DNA of 64,000 nucleotides from a bacterium (lineage in GTDB: Bacteria; 4484-113; JAFGCY01), in assembly GCA_020849855.1 (NCBI GenBank), contig JADZFO010000038.1, positions 124,001 to 188,000 of the forward strand, in the 5' to 3' direction. How positions within the stretch are numbered: position 1 is the stretch's first letter; every line of letters starts with the position of its first letter. Positions 53,052 to 61,099 of this stretch are shown one piece after another. Position numbers and translations under genes: made by a program. Below the pieces are notes generated by a model that did not search any database, was not told the DNA's origin, and saw nothing but the letters and a program-made list of their open reading frames with translations.

Positions 53052-53963
53052 ATGATCGGGCCTGACCCGCCAGTGGTTTATGACGTTCTGACTTCGCAGC
53101 CCGCGACCAAGGTCACCTATAAGGCCGCGGATACCCGCCTGCCACATTGGAGGGGCCTGCGCGGCCCGCTGGCCCGCAACTTGGGAAAGGCGCTTTACCA
53201 CCTGGTCGGCACAAGTGATCCCTACGACCTGAGTTATGTGCATGGCAACTTCTATGCCCAAAGTGAGTATCGCCAGTGGGTGCGTCGTCGGTTGCGGGAA
53301 GACAACTTCATGGCCCGAATCGGCGCGGGGATCGAGATGTTTCCAGACATCCGCGAAGAGCTGCCGCCGGTCCAGCGCTGGATTGAAAACCAGCACCGTC
53401 CACGAACCATGCCGTCAATGATGCGCCACATGAGCCGTAACCTGGAGTGGTATCTCAGGCCGGGATCTTTGCCTGTTTTCAGCCGGAAGCTGCTTCCCAG
53501 TCTTGGCTGGATGCTTGGCTCCGGGCTCGGCAGTCTCCTGTGCGCTTTCTCCGCCTATTCTCAGTCCGGCGCGCCGGAGCTATGGAGCATTTTGTCGGGC
53601 TTTGGCGCACTCATGGGTCTGCTTTTGGCAGTTGCTGCCGCGCTCAAGGTACTGGCTGAGATTGCTTCCTTCGGCACCGCCTGTGGCGAGAAACCGGGAA
53701 GCATGAAGCACACGATCAATGCCGCTGAGCTGTATCTGTATTTGTTAGAGCTCTATGAAGAGCGGCCTGCCGTTGCGCTGGACATGGCAGATCTGCCCCC
53801 GGCGGATCAGTCAGTCACAGCATCGCCAGCTGGCATCTCAAATCTTGATGGCATTCCTCAGCAGGCACTGGCAGCTCTTGATCCTGCAGTGCTGGAAGGG
53901 TCACTGGCAGAGGCCCGCCGACGCTTGGACTCACGCAGCCAGGACTCTCAGCCTCTCACTTGA
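53052..53963 (+). CDS. NLEWYLDP-family membrane protein, copy E
   Basis: 303 residues. Core: EYRQWVRRRLREDNFMARIG, IEMFPDIREELPPVQRWIE and PRTMPSMMRHMSRNLEWYL. Two hydrophobic segments (~150-170 and ~180-205) and the helix MKHTINAAELYLYLLELYEE follow, with a longer tail than the other copies. The leaderless-type promoter matches that of copy A. A small HicB-like gene follows 52 bases later with its own promoter. Function unknown. Confidence 0.75.
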   Translation: MIGPDPPVVYDVLTSQPATKVTYKAADTRLPHWRGLRGPLARNLGKALYHLVGTSDPYDLSYVHGNFYAQSEYRQWVRRRLREDNFMARIGAGIEMFPDIREELPPVQRWIENQHRPRTMPSMMRHMSRNLEWYLRPGSLPVFSRKLLPSLGWMLGSGLGSLLCAFSAYSQSGAPELWSILSGFGALMGLLLAVAAALKVLAEIASFGTACGEKPGSMKHTINAAELYLYLLELYEERPAVALDMADLPPADQSVTASPAGISNLDGIPQQALAALDPAVLEGSLAEARRRLDSRSQDSQPLT

Positions 53964-54003
53964 GAACATGCCCGCGGGCCATGCAAAAGCTCTCCTGCAG
54001 CGG

Positions 54004-54009
54004 TATAAT
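54004..54009 (+). promoter_or_regulatory. Leaderless -10 box of HicB-like gene
   Basis: Perfect TATAAT six bases before GTG 54016; it decided that start. Confidence 0.65.
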
Positions 54010-54015
54010 CCCCGC

Positions 54016-54300
54016 GTGGAAGATTCCAGTTTGATCATCTTTGACGTGGCACCTGAGGATGATGGCAGCTTCAGCGCCTATGCGCGGGTCGGCACTTACA
54101 GCATGCTGACCCAGGGCAACACACTCGAGGAACTGCGGATTTCAATCAGCTCGCTGATCGAGGACTACAACATCGTTGAGCCCAACCGCATCGAGTCCTT
54201 CGCCCTGGCCTTCAGCACTGAAGGCGGTGAGCATGCACCGCTGCTGGAGCCCTTTCATGCCCCGCTGAGCGCCGGCGCATCCATGAACGCCAGCTTCTAG
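54016..54300 (+). CDS. HicB-like small protein
   Basis: 94 residues from GTG 54016, the codon placed exactly six bases after TATAAT. LIIFDVAPEDDGSFSAYARVG and STLEELRISISSLIEDY-type helix (NTLEELRISISSLIEDY) follow the strand-strand-strand-helix order of the HicB/partial RNase H fold. The C-terminal part (NRIESFALAFSTEGGEH) is unassigned. No HicA-like toxin lies next to it, so it may be an orphan or have another role. Confidence 0.65.
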   Translation: MEDSSLIIFDVAPEDDGSFSAYARVGTYSMLTQGNTLEELRISISSLIEDYNIVEPNRIESFALAFSTEGGEHAPLLEPFHAPLSAGASMNASF

Positions 54301-54376
54301 CCCGGGCCGCCCAAAGCAGCAGATGCAGCGCAGGCGCGCGGCCAGGGATGTTTTTTCGCAAAACGAAGCAATCGGC

Positions 54377-54405
54377 TTGACACTGCGCCTGCAATGCTCT
54401 ATAAC
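54377..54405 (+). promoter_or_regulatory. Consensus sigma-70 promoter of the ArsR/SRPBCC operon
   Basis: TTGACA (54377-54382), a 17-base spacer and TATAAC (54400-54405). Transcription should start near 54412, so ATG 54394 cannot be the start of the gene. Confidence 0.8.
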
Positions 54406-54417
54406 CTTATAGTTGTG

Positions 54418-54432
54418 CAACCAAATGGTTAT
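54418..54432. promoter_or_regulatory. Probable ArsR-family operator
   Basis: Imperfect palindrome CAACCAAATGGTTAT just downstream of the expected transcription start, with a further ATAACC at 54401. Its position suits autorepression by the ArsR-family protein. Confidence 0.55.
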
Positions 54433-54438
54433 GGACAA

Positions 54439-54831
54439 ATGGCCTCGCAGCGCCTCGACGCCACCTTTATCGCCCTGGCGGATCCAACCCGCCGGGCCAT
54501 CCTGGCGCGTCTGAGCCGCGGCGAGGCCTCGGTGACGGAGCTGGCAAAGCCCTTTGCCATCAGCCAGGCGGCGGTCTCCAAGCATCTAAAGCTGCTGGAG
54601 CGCGCCGGGCTGGTGGCGGTTGGGCACGACGCCCAGCGCAGGCCGCGGCGCCTGGAGCCGCAGCCGCTGGCCGAGGCCAGCGCCTTCCTGGAGCGCTACC
54701 GCGAGCTCTGGGAGCAGAACTATCAGCGCCTCGACGCCCTGCTCGAGGAGCTGCAGCGCCTGCAGCCGGCCGATTCCGACCAGCCGGCGCCGGCGCCCAG
54801 AAAGAAGCCGGGGCGGAAAAACAAAGAGTAA
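54439..54831 (+). CDS. ArsR-family winged-helix repressor
   Basis: 131 residues from ATG 54439 (a leaderless GTG at 54415 is possible). LDATFIALADPTRRAILARL, ASVTELAKPFAISQAAVSKH and LKLLERAGLVAVGHDAQRRP form the winged helix typical of ArsR repressors that sit in front of SRPBCC/AHSA1 genes. No metal-binding cysteines, as usual for this subgroup. The C-terminal tail is Lys/Pro-rich. It is followed after 12 bases by two SRPBCC genes and is probably autoregulated through the palindrome at 54418. Confidence 0.9.
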   Translation: MASQRLDATFIALADPTRRAILARLSRGEASVTELAKPFAISQAAVSKHLKLLERAGLVAVGHDAQRRPRRLEPQPLAEASAFLERYRELWEQNYQRLDALLEELQRLQPADSDQPAPAPRKKPGRKNKE

Positions 54832-54843
54832 GGGAGCAAGACC

Positions 54844-55353
54844 ATGTCAGAACCCAGGTTTGGGAATGAAACGCTGGAGCGCCGGATCCAGATCAGCATG
54901 CCCGGCGATACCGAGCTGTTCCTCACCCGCGAGCTCAAGGCCAGGCCGCAGCTGGTCTGGGACGCCCATACAAAGCCCGAGCTGATCAAGCGCTGGCTGA
55001 CCGGGCCGCCGGGCTGGAGCATGCCGCACTGCGAAGTCGACCTGCGCGTCGGCGGGCGCTTTCGCTATGAGTGGGCGCACGAGAACGGCCAGCAGATGGG
55101 CATGAGCGGCAGCTTCACCGCCCTGGTTGAGCCGCAGCACATCGCGCATACCGAGATCTTCGATGAGGACTGGAGCGGGGGCGAGATGCTGGTGAGCACC
55201 GACTTCAAGGCCCAGGGCGAGGGGACCCTGATTGAGATGCGCATCGTCTTCTCTTCGAAGGAAGCCCGCGACGGCGCGCTCGCCACCGGGATGACCGAGG
55301 GCATGGACTTTGGCTATGGCCTGCTGGAAAAGCTGCTGGACGGGCAGCTCTAG
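54844..55353 (+). CDS. SRPBCC/AHSA1-family protein 1
   Basis: 169 residues of the START-like ligand-binding fold: ELFLTRELKARPQLVWDAHT, KPELIKRWLTGPPGW, CEVDLRVGGRFRYEW, and the C-terminal helix DGALATGMTEGMDFGYGLLE. The cavity binds hydrophobic small molecules in relatives; the ligand is unknown. An AGGGAGCAAG site precedes the ATG. About 50% identical by eye to the following gene, from a tandem duplication. Co-regulated with the ArsR repressor. Confidence 0.9.
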   Translation: MSEPRFGNETLERRIQISMPGDTELFLTRELKARPQLVWDAHTKPELIKRWLTGPPGWSMPHCEVDLRVGGRFRYEWAHENGQQMGMSGSFTALVEPQHIAHTEIFDEDWSGGEMLVSTDFKAQGEGTLIEMRIVFSSKEARDGALATGMTEGMDFGYGLLEKLLDGQL

Positions 55354-55410
55354 AGTCCACTTTGACAATGGTAAGGCGACAGCGTCCAGGCGCTGCCAAG
55401 GAGAAGCACA

Positions 55411-55914
55411 ATGTCAGCTATGGATAGTCCCCGGATGGCACTGCAGCTTGAAGTCACTACGCCATCCGACACAGAAATTCTGCTCACCCGCAGCTTCAAG
55501 GCCCCGCGCCAGCTGGTCTGGGACGCGCACACCAGGCCGGAGCTGATCAGGCGCTGGCTGACCGGCCCGCCTGGCTGGACCTTCACGGTCTGCGAGGTCG
55601 ACCTGCGGGTCGGCGGACGCCTGCGCTTTGCCTGGCGCAGCGAGCAGGGCGAGGAGATGGGCCTCAGCGGAGAGTTCAAGGAGGTCGATGCGCCGTCGCA
55701 CATGGTCCACAGCGAGCTCTTCGATGTGGACTGGACCGGCGGCGAGGCGATCCAGATTACCGACTTTGACGAAGCCAACGGCGTGACCACTATGCGCCAG
55801 ACCATGCGCTACTCCAGCAAGGATGCCCGCGACGGCGCTATGCATTCCGGCGTGGATGATGGCATGGAGCAGTGCTATCGCATCCTGGACGCAGTGCTGG
55901 CGGAGCGTCTGTAG
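55411..55914 (+). CDS. SRPBCC/AHSA1-family protein 2
   Basis: 167 residues, a close paralogue of the preceding gene: EILLTRSFKAPRQLVWDAHT, RPELIRRWLTGPPGW, CEVDLRVGGRLRFAW and DGAMHSGVDDGMEQCYRILD. Ligand unknown. AAGGAGAAG precedes the ATG. Its TAG stop (55912-55914) is formed by the GTAGGG end of a palindromic repeat (55911-55966). Third gene of the ArsR operon. Confidence 0.9.
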   Translation: MSAMDSPRMALQLEVTTPSDTEILLTRSFKAPRQLVWDAHTRPELIRRWLTGPPGWTFTVCEVDLRVGGRLRFAWRSEQGEEMGLSGEFKEVDAPSHMVHSELFDVDWTGGEAIQITDFDEANGVTTMRQTMRYSSKDARDGAMHSGVDDGMEQCYRILDAVLAERL

Positions 55915-56030
55915 GGCCGAGCATGGCCTCGGCCGACGCGCAGAGACCGCACAAGCGCGGCCCTACCGCAGGGTGCAGGCGTGCCTGCAGCAATTCGTAT
56001 CACCTGGTGCACGCACGCGTGCACCCTACA
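55911..56030. repeat. Repeat block joining SRPBCC2 and alkD genes
   Basis: 55911-55966 has terminal GTAGGGCCG and CGGCCCTAC with an inner GGCCGAG...CTCGGCC palindrome. 55971-55989 and 56006-56030 are GGTGCAGGC-type palindromes, the latter ending CACCCTAC. The left end supplies the stop of one gene, the right end the -10 box of the next. Confidence 0.8.
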
Positions 56031-56032
56031 AT
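56027..56032 (+). promoter_or_regulatory. Repeat-derived leaderless -10 box of alkD-like gene
   Basis: TACAAT, made from the CCCTAC repeat end, six bases before ATG 56039. Confidence 0.65.
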
Positions 56033-56038
56033 CCCGCC

Positions 56039-56770
56039 ATGTCCATTGAACTGACAGCTGCTGCCTTCACCCAGCGCCTGCTGGCGCTGCGCTCGGACGC
56101 GGAGCTGGCCAGGATCCAGCGCTATTTCAAGAGCGAGGCGGGGGCGGCTGGCAGCGGGGACACCTTCGCCGGCGTGAAGATGGGCAGCGTTTTTGCGCTG
56201 GCGAAGGAACACCTGGAGATGCCGCCCGGCGAGATTGAAGTGCTGCTGGAGCACGAGATCCACGAGGTCCGGGCCGGCGCACTTAGCATCATGGGCAAGC
56301 AGTTCGGCCACAGGAAGACCACGCCTGAGCGGCGGCAGGAACTGTGCGAGCTGTACCTGCGGCGGCACGACCGGGTCAACAACTGGGACCTGGTCGACCT
56401 CGGCGCGCTGTATGTCCTGGGCCCCTGGCTGGTCGACAAGGCGCTGGGCGGCAGGGAGCGCAAGATCCTTTACAAGCTGGCGAAGTCGAAGAACATCTGG
56501 GAACGCCGCAGCGCAATCGTCGCCACCGGCCCGCTGATCAAGCGCGGCGAGGTGGATGACTGCTTCGCTGTCGCGCTGTTGCTGCTCAATGACCCCGAGG
56601 ACCTCGTGCATAAGGGCACGGGCTGGATGCTGCGCGCTGCCGGCGACGTGGACCGCCCGCGCCTGCTGGCCTTCCTCGACGAGCACGCCGGGTCCATGCC
56701 CCGGGTGCTGCTGCGTTACAGTATCGAGAAGCTGAGCCCCGAGCAGCGCAGGCACTACCTCGCCCAGTAG
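56039..56770 (+). CDS. AlkD-like DNA alkylation repair protein
   Basis: 243 residues of HEAT-like helical repeats. Seen: IQRYFKSEAGAAGSGDTFAG, KMGSVFALAKEH, ALSIMGKQFG, RVNNWDLVDLGA with the conserved Trp and Asp, KNIWERRSAIVAT and the second conserved Trp in HKGTGWMLRAAG. AlkD excises bulky or charged alkylated bases without base flipping. The start is ATG 56039, fixed by the -10 box six bases upstream; the longer open frame only translates the repeats. Its TAG stop lies against another palindrome. Confidence 0.92.
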   Translation: MSIELTAAAFTQRLLALRSDAELARIQRYFKSEAGAAGSGDTFAGVKMGSVFALAKEHLEMPPGEIEVLLEHEIHEVRAGALSIMGKQFGHRKTTPERRQELCELYLRRHDRVNNWDLVDLGALYVLGPWLVDKALGGRERKILYKLAKSKNIWERRSAIVATGPLIKRGEVDDCFAVALLLLNDPEDLVHKGTGWMLRAAGDVDRPRLLAFLDEHAGSMPRVLLRYSIEKLSPEQRRHYLAQ

Positions 56771-56858
56771 AGGCCGCACATGTGCGGCGCGCTAGCAATC
56801 TGTAGGGTGCACGAGTGCGTGCACCAGCAAGAGAGGTGCAGGCACGCCTGCCCCCTAC
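56768..56858. repeat. Repeat block joining alkD and DUF1801 genes
   Basis: GTAG stop of the alkD-like gene is followed by GCCGCACATGTGCGGC (56773-56788). Then 56802-56825 (GTAGGGTGCACG...CGTGCACC) and 56835-56858 (GGTGCAGGCACGCCTGCCCC plus CTAC) form a pair of palindromes bounded by GTAGGG and CCCTAC. Confidence 0.8.
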
Positions 56859-56861
56859 AAA
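56856..56861 (+). promoter_or_regulatory. Repeat-derived -10 box of the double DUF1801 gene
   Basis: TACAAA with six bases to ATG 56868; an earlier ATG at 56862 would leave no gap. Confidence 0.5.
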
Positions 56862-56867
56862 ATGGCA

Positions 56868-57710
56868 ATGATTAAGCCGACGACACACGACGAGTATCTC
56901 GCGGCCCTGCCGGAGCCGCAGCGCGCCGCGCTGCAGAAGCTGCGGGAGCAGATCCGCCGCGCCGCTCCGCAGGCCGAGGAGTGCATCAGCTATGGCCTCT
57001 GCGCTTATCGCCAGCAGGGCATGCTGGTGTCCTACGGCGCGATGGCCAAACATCTGCTCTTTCACGTGATGAGCGCGACCCTGCTTGAGAGTTACCAGGA
57101 GCAGCTGGATGGCTTCAGCCAAAGCAAGGGCGGCATCCACTTCCAGCCGGACAAACCGGTCCCGGCGAAGCTGGTGGCTGAGCTGGTCAAGGCGCGTCTC
57201 GCCGAGAACCTGGCGGCGGCGGAGGCTAAGGCTGGCGGGACGAGCATGAAACCGGCCGCAAAGGCCGCCCCTGCCGCCAAGGCTGCACCGGCGAAGAGAG
57301 CAGCAAGGGAGAACAGCGCTGCGGCGAACACGCGCCTCGACCCGCAGGTGACCGTATTACTCGACAAGCTTGACCATCCTCTGCGCGCCGAACTGGAAGA
57401 CCTGCGCGCAGTGATCCTCGCTGTCGACGCCGCGATCAGCGAGGGCGTGAAGTGGAACTCAGCCAGTTACATGACCAGCGACTGGTTCGCCACCTGGAAC
57501 CAGCGCAGCACGGATGGCCTGCAGTTCGTGCTGCACACCGGCGCCAAAGCCAGGGGCAAAGAGCTGCGGCATGCAATTTCCGACCCCGCTGGCCTGCTGA
57601 AATGGCTGGCCCCCGACCGCGCGCTGGCCACGCTTGGAAGCGGCTCGGAGCTCAAAAAGAACAGCAAGGCCTTCACCGCGCTGCTGCGCGAGTGGATCAG
57701 GTATGTCTAG
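56868..57710 (+). CDS. Protein with two DUF1801 domains
   Basis: About 280 residues. Domain 1 (~1-115): THDEYLAALPEPQRAALQKL, APQAEECISYGLCAYRQQG and GGIHFQPDKPVPAKLVAELV. An Ala/Lys/Pro-rich linker (~120-155) leads to domain 2 (~160-275): LLDKLDHPLRAELEDLRAVI, ISEGVKWNSASYMTSDWFAT and LKKNSKAFTALLREWIRYV. The fusion of two YdhG-like domains is unusual; domain 1 resembles the stand-alone protein at 10003. Small-molecule or iron binding has been suggested for relatives, unproven. Confidence 0.85.
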   Translation: MIKPTTHDEYLAALPEPQRAALQKLREQIRRAAPQAEECISYGLCAYRQQGMLVSYGAMAKHLLFHVMSATLLESYQEQLDGFSQSKGGIHFQPDKPVPAKLVAELVKARLAENLAAAEAKAGGTSMKPAAKAAPAAKAAPAKRAARENSAAANTRLDPQVTVLLDKLDHPLRAELEDLRAVILAVDAAISEGVKWNSASYMTSDWFATWNQRSTDGLQFVLHTGAKARGKELRHAISDPAGLLKWLAPDRALATLGSGSELKKNSKAFTALLREWIRYV

Positions 57711-57750
57711 CGGTATCCGGCCCGACAGCCAACCTGCTGCCCATACGAAT

Positions 57751-57774
57751 GGTGCAGGCACGCCTGCACCCTAC
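57751..57774. repeat. GGTGCAGGC palindrome supplying adh stop codon
   Basis: GGTGCAGGCACGCCTGCACC followed by CTAC. On the minus strand its GTAGGG end provides the TAG stop (57771-57773) of the alcohol dehydrogenase. Confidence 0.8.
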
Positions 57775-58814
57775 CTCAGCGAGGCCATGTCGATCACAAA
57801 GCGGTACTTCACGTCGCTGCGCTTCATTCGCTCGTAGGCCGTGTTGATGTCCTGGATGCGGATCAGCTCGATGTCTGAAACGATCCCGTGCTGGCCGCAG
57901 AAATCGAGCATCTCCTGTGTCTCAGGGATGCCGCCGATTACCGAGCCCGCCACCGCCCGGCGGCCGAGGATCAGCGGCCGGGTGCTTAGCTGGTCCTGGT
58001 CGCCAAGGAAGCCGACAAGCACCATGGTTCCGTTCAGTGCCAGGGTCGGGATATAGGGGTCAAGCTGATGCAGATCCGGCACGGTGTCGATGATCAGGTC
58101 GAAGCTGCGCTTGACCGTCTGCATCTGCGCCTCGTCGGTTGAGATCACCACATGCTGCGCGCCCAGCCGGCGGGCGTCCTGCTCCTTGCCCGGCGTGCGG
58201 GTAAAGAGCGTCATCTCCGCCCCCATCGCGTGGCCCAGCTTCAGCGCCATGTGGCCCAGGCCGCCGAGGCCCACCACCGCCACGCGCATACCCGGCCCGG
58301 CCTTCCAGTGCTTCAGCGGCGACCAGGTGGTGATCCCCGCGCAGAGCAGCGGGGCCGCGGCGGCAAGATCCAGGCCGTCCGGCATCCGCAGCACAAAGCC
58401 CTCGCTGACCACAATGCGCTCGGAGTAGCCGCCATAGGTTGTCGTGCCATCAATGCGGTCGGAGCTGTTATAGGTAAAGGTGGCCACGTTCTCGCAGTAC
58501 TGCTCCAGGCCGGCGCTGCAGGCGGAGCAGTTGCGGCAGGAGTCGACCATGCAGCCAACAGCCACCGCATCGCCGGGCTTAAAGCGGGTCACACTCGCGC
58601 CGACGCTGAGCACCCGGCCGACGATCTCGTGCCCTGGCACCACCGGGTACTTCGCGCCGCCCCAGTCGTTGCGGGCAGTATGCAGGTCGGAGTGGCAGAC
58701 TCCGCAAAAGAGGATCTCAATCTCGACGTCATCCGCGCGCTTGGCGCGGCGCTCAAGGCTGAAGGGACCCAGCGGGTCGGTGGCGGAAGGGGCAGCATAG
58801 GCGGAAACGTTCAT
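57771..58814 (-). CDS. Zinc-dependent NAD(P) alcohol dehydrogenase (YahK-like)
   Basis: 347 residues of the medium-chain dehydrogenase family, cinnamyl-alcohol-dehydrogenase branch. Catalytic zinc site: CGVCHSDLH and GHEIVGRV; structural zinc: CRNCSACSAGLEQYC; nucleotide-binding motif GLGGLGHMALKLG. It reduces aldehydes or oxidises alcohols in the cytoplasm; the substrate is broad in relatives. An AAGGAG site nine bases before the ATG. The stop codon is supplied by a palindromic repeat. Stands alone. Confidence 0.94.
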   Translation of the reverse strand: MNVSAYAAPSATDPLGPFSLERRAKRADDVEIEILFCGVCHSDLHTARNDWGGAKYPVVPGHEIVGRVLSVGASVTRFKPGDAVAVGCMVDSCRNCSACSAGLEQYCENVATFTYNSSDRIDGTTTYGGYSERIVVSEGFVLRMPDGLDLAAAAPLLCAGITTWSPLKHWKAGPGMRVAVVGLGGLGHMALKLGHAMGAEMTLFTRTPGKEQDARRLGAQHVVISTDEAQMQTVKRSFDLIIDTVPDLHQLDPYIPTLALNGTMVLVGFLGDQDQLSTRPLILGRRAVAGSVIGGIPETQEMLDFCGQHGIVSDIELIRIQDINTAYERMKRSDVKYRFVIDMASLR

Positions 58815-58917
58815 CTCTAATCTCCTTGGCCGCGCCGACGACTGACATCATTGCGGCCGCGGGATCATACATTGTGCGCAGGGGGGACGTGAGCGGCATT
58901 GCAGCAGTGGCGAGCTG

Positions 58918-59052
58918 GGTAGGGCCGACATGCTGTCGGCGGGAAACACAACCGGCTGCGTGGCTGGATGATCCCAGACTCCACAGATGCCAGCCTGATC
59001 CAAAGCTGTGACAGTGCCGTCACCCGCCGACAGCATGTCGGCCCTACCCGCC
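58918..59052. repeat. Inverted pair of GTAGGGCCGACATGCTGTCGGC repeats
   Basis: GGGTAGGGCCGACATGCTGT (extending to 58942) and its inverse ACCCGCCGACAGCATGTCGG (59022-59052) face each other across about 80 bases of unassigned sequence in the gap between the divergent adh and sdhA genes. Confidence 0.8.
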
Positions 59053-59096
59053 TCGCATTCATAGCCTTGCCCGGCCGGGCGGCAGCTTCCGCGCAG

Positions 59097-59102
59097 TAAA
59101 CT
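59097..59102 (+). promoter_or_regulatory. Leaderless -10 box of sdhA
   Basis: TAAACT seven bases before ATG 59110. Confidence 0.55.
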
Positions 59103-59109
59103 ATTCCCC

Positions 59110-61005
59110 ATGCCCGGCAAGAAGGAAGTCATCATCGTCGGAGGCGGTTTGGCCGGCCTCATGGCCACCGTCACCGCCTGCGAGAAGGGCGCCAGCGTCC
59201 ATCTCATCAGCTATGTCCCGGTCCGCCGCAGCCACTCTGTCTGCGCCCAGGGCGGCATCAACGGCGCCGTCAACACCAAGGGTGAAGGCGACAGCCCGGA
59301 GTTCCACTTCGACGACACGGTTTACGGCGGCGACTTCCTCGCCAACCAGCCGATGGTGCGCGATATGTGTTACGACGCGCCCAAGGTGATCTACCTGCTG
59401 GACCGCATGGGCGTGACCTTTAACCGCACGCCCGAGGGCCTGCTGGACTTCCGGCGCTTCGGCGGCACGCTTTTCAACCGCACGGCCTTCGCCGGCGCCA
59501 CCACCGGCCAGCAGCTGCTTTACGCCCTGGACGAGCAGGTGCGGCGCTATGAGGACGAGGGCAAGGTCTTCAAGTATGAGCATCACGCCTTCCAGAGCCT
59601 GATCCTCGACGGCCAGCGCAACTGCCGCGGCATCGTGCTGGCCGACCAGCAGACCCTGGAGTGCCGCGCCCTGCTGGCCGACGCCGTGGCCCTCTGCACC
59701 GGCGGCATCGGCATGATTTACGGCCAGAGCACCAACAGCGTTATCTGCACCGGCTCGGCCGCCAGCCGCGCCTATCAGCAGGGCGTCTGGTACGCCAACG
59801 GCGAGTTCATCCAGATCCACCCCACCGCGATCCCCGGCGCCGACAAGTGCCGCCTGATCAGCGAGTCGGTGCGCGGCGAGGGCGGCCGCGTCTGGGTGCC
59901 AAAGAACCCGAAGGACACCCGCCGCGCTAAAGAGATCCCCGTCGCCGAGCGCTGGTACTTCCTGGAAGAGAAGTACCCGGCCTATGGCAACCTCGTGCCC
60001 CGCGACATCGCCAGCCGCGAGATCTTCGACGTCTGCGTCAACCAGAAGATGGGCATCGGCGGCCAGTGGGAAGTCTATCTGGATGTGACCCACATCCCCG
60101 AGGCCACCCTGCGGGCCAAGCTGGCCGGCGTGCTGGAGATTTATGAGAAGTTCCGCGGCGAGGATCCTTACCACAACCCGATGCGGATCTTCCCGGCGAT
60201 GCACTACAGCATGGGCGGCATTTATGTGGGCTACGGCGCTGAGACCGACCGCAAGGCCGACCTGCCAGCGGGCTGGGAGCAGTACAAGCACATGAGCAAC
60301 GTCAACGGCCTCTTTGCCGGCGGCGAGGCGGACTACCAGTACCACGGCGCCAACCGTCTGGGCGCCAACAGCCTGCTCTCCTGCCTCTGGGCCGGCCGCG
60401 TGCTGGGCCCCGAGATGACGAAGTACGTGGAGAACAGCCAGCTCCCGGCGCTGAAGCAAAGCGAGATCGACACCGCCGTACGCGAGCAGGAGCAGGCCTT
60501 CGAGGCCGTGCTGAAGATGAGCGGCTCTGAGAACGCCACCCGGATCCAGGACGAGCTCTCGCGCGAGATGACCATGCATGCCACGGTGGTGCGCTTTAAC
60601 GACAAGCTGGACAAGCTGGACAGCAAGCTGACCGAACTGCTGGAGCGCTGGGAACGTATCGGCAGCGCCGACAAAAGCCGCACGGCGAACCAGGAGCTTT
60701 TCTTTATCCGCGAGCTGCGCGACCGCATCCTGCTTTCACGGGTCATCGCCCGCGGCGCGCGGATGCGTGATGAAAGCCGCGGCGCGCATTACAAACCGGA
60801 CTTCCCGGAGCGCAACGACGCGGCCTGGCAGAAGACCACCATCGCGCAGTATGAGCCCAACGGCATGCCGAAGTTCAGCTATGAGAGCGTGGATGTCAGC
60901 CTGATAAAGCCGCGCGTGCGCAGCTACAAGAAGGCCAGCCACGGCGGCGCGGAGGAGAAGGGCGGCGAGAAGAAGGCCGAGGCTGGCGCGACGGCGGCGA
61001 GCTAG
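59110..61005 (+). CDS. sdhA: Succinate dehydrogenase/fumarate reductase flavoprotein
   Basis: 631 residues, most like the Bacillus-type SdhA. FAD site VIIVGGGLAGLMATVTACEK; RRSHSVCAQGGINGA with the His that binds FAD covalently; substrate residues in IQIHPTAIPG, SESVRGEGGRVW and GGEADYQYHGANRLGANSLL. It interconverts succinate and fumarate in the cytoplasm and needs SdhB and a membrane anchor. Neither is next to it: queC follows after 94 bases, and the adh gene lies divergently upstream. The last ~25 residues are a Lys/Glu/Ala tail absent from relatives. Confidence 0.95.
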   Translation: MPGKKEVIIVGGGLAGLMATVTACEKGASVHLISYVPVRRSHSVCAQGGINGAVNTKGEGDSPEFHFDDTVYGGDFLANQPMVRDMCYDAPKVIYLLDRMGVTFNRTPEGLLDFRRFGGTLFNRTAFAGATTGQQLLYALDEQVRRYEDEGKVFKYEHHAFQSLILDGQRNCRGIVLADQQTLECRALLADAVALCTGGIGMIYGQSTNSVICTGSAASRAYQQGVWYANGEFIQIHPTAIPGADKCRLISESVRGEGGRVWVPKNPKDTRRAKEIPVAERWYFLEEKYPAYGNLVPRDIASREIFDVCVNQKMGIGGQWEVYLDVTHIPEATLRAKLAGVLEIYEKFRGEDPYHNPMRIFPAMHYSMGGIYVGYGAETDRKADLPAGWEQYKHMSNVNGLFAGGEADYQYHGANRLGANSLLSCLWAGRVLGPEMTKYVENSQLPALKQSEIDTAVREQEQAFEAVLKMSGSENATRIQDELSREMTMHATVVRFNDKLDKLDSKLTELLERWERIGSADKSRTANQELFFIRELRDRILLSRVIARGARMRDESRGAHYKPDFPERNDAAWQKTTIAQYEPNGMPKFSYESVDVSLIKPRVRSYKKASHGGAEEKGGEKKAEAGATAAS

Positions 61006-61099
61006 TGGACTGCGCTTCGCGGCCGCCAGGCAGTACAGCTTGGTCCGTTTTCAGTCCTGTGGACAGCCGCCTCATGGCTGCGACTAACATTGCTAAGGC

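Noticed and set aside
55823-56038. Upstream extension of the alkD-like gene
   Set aside because: It overlaps the SRPBCC2 gene and repeats, and the conserved domain starts after ATG 56039.
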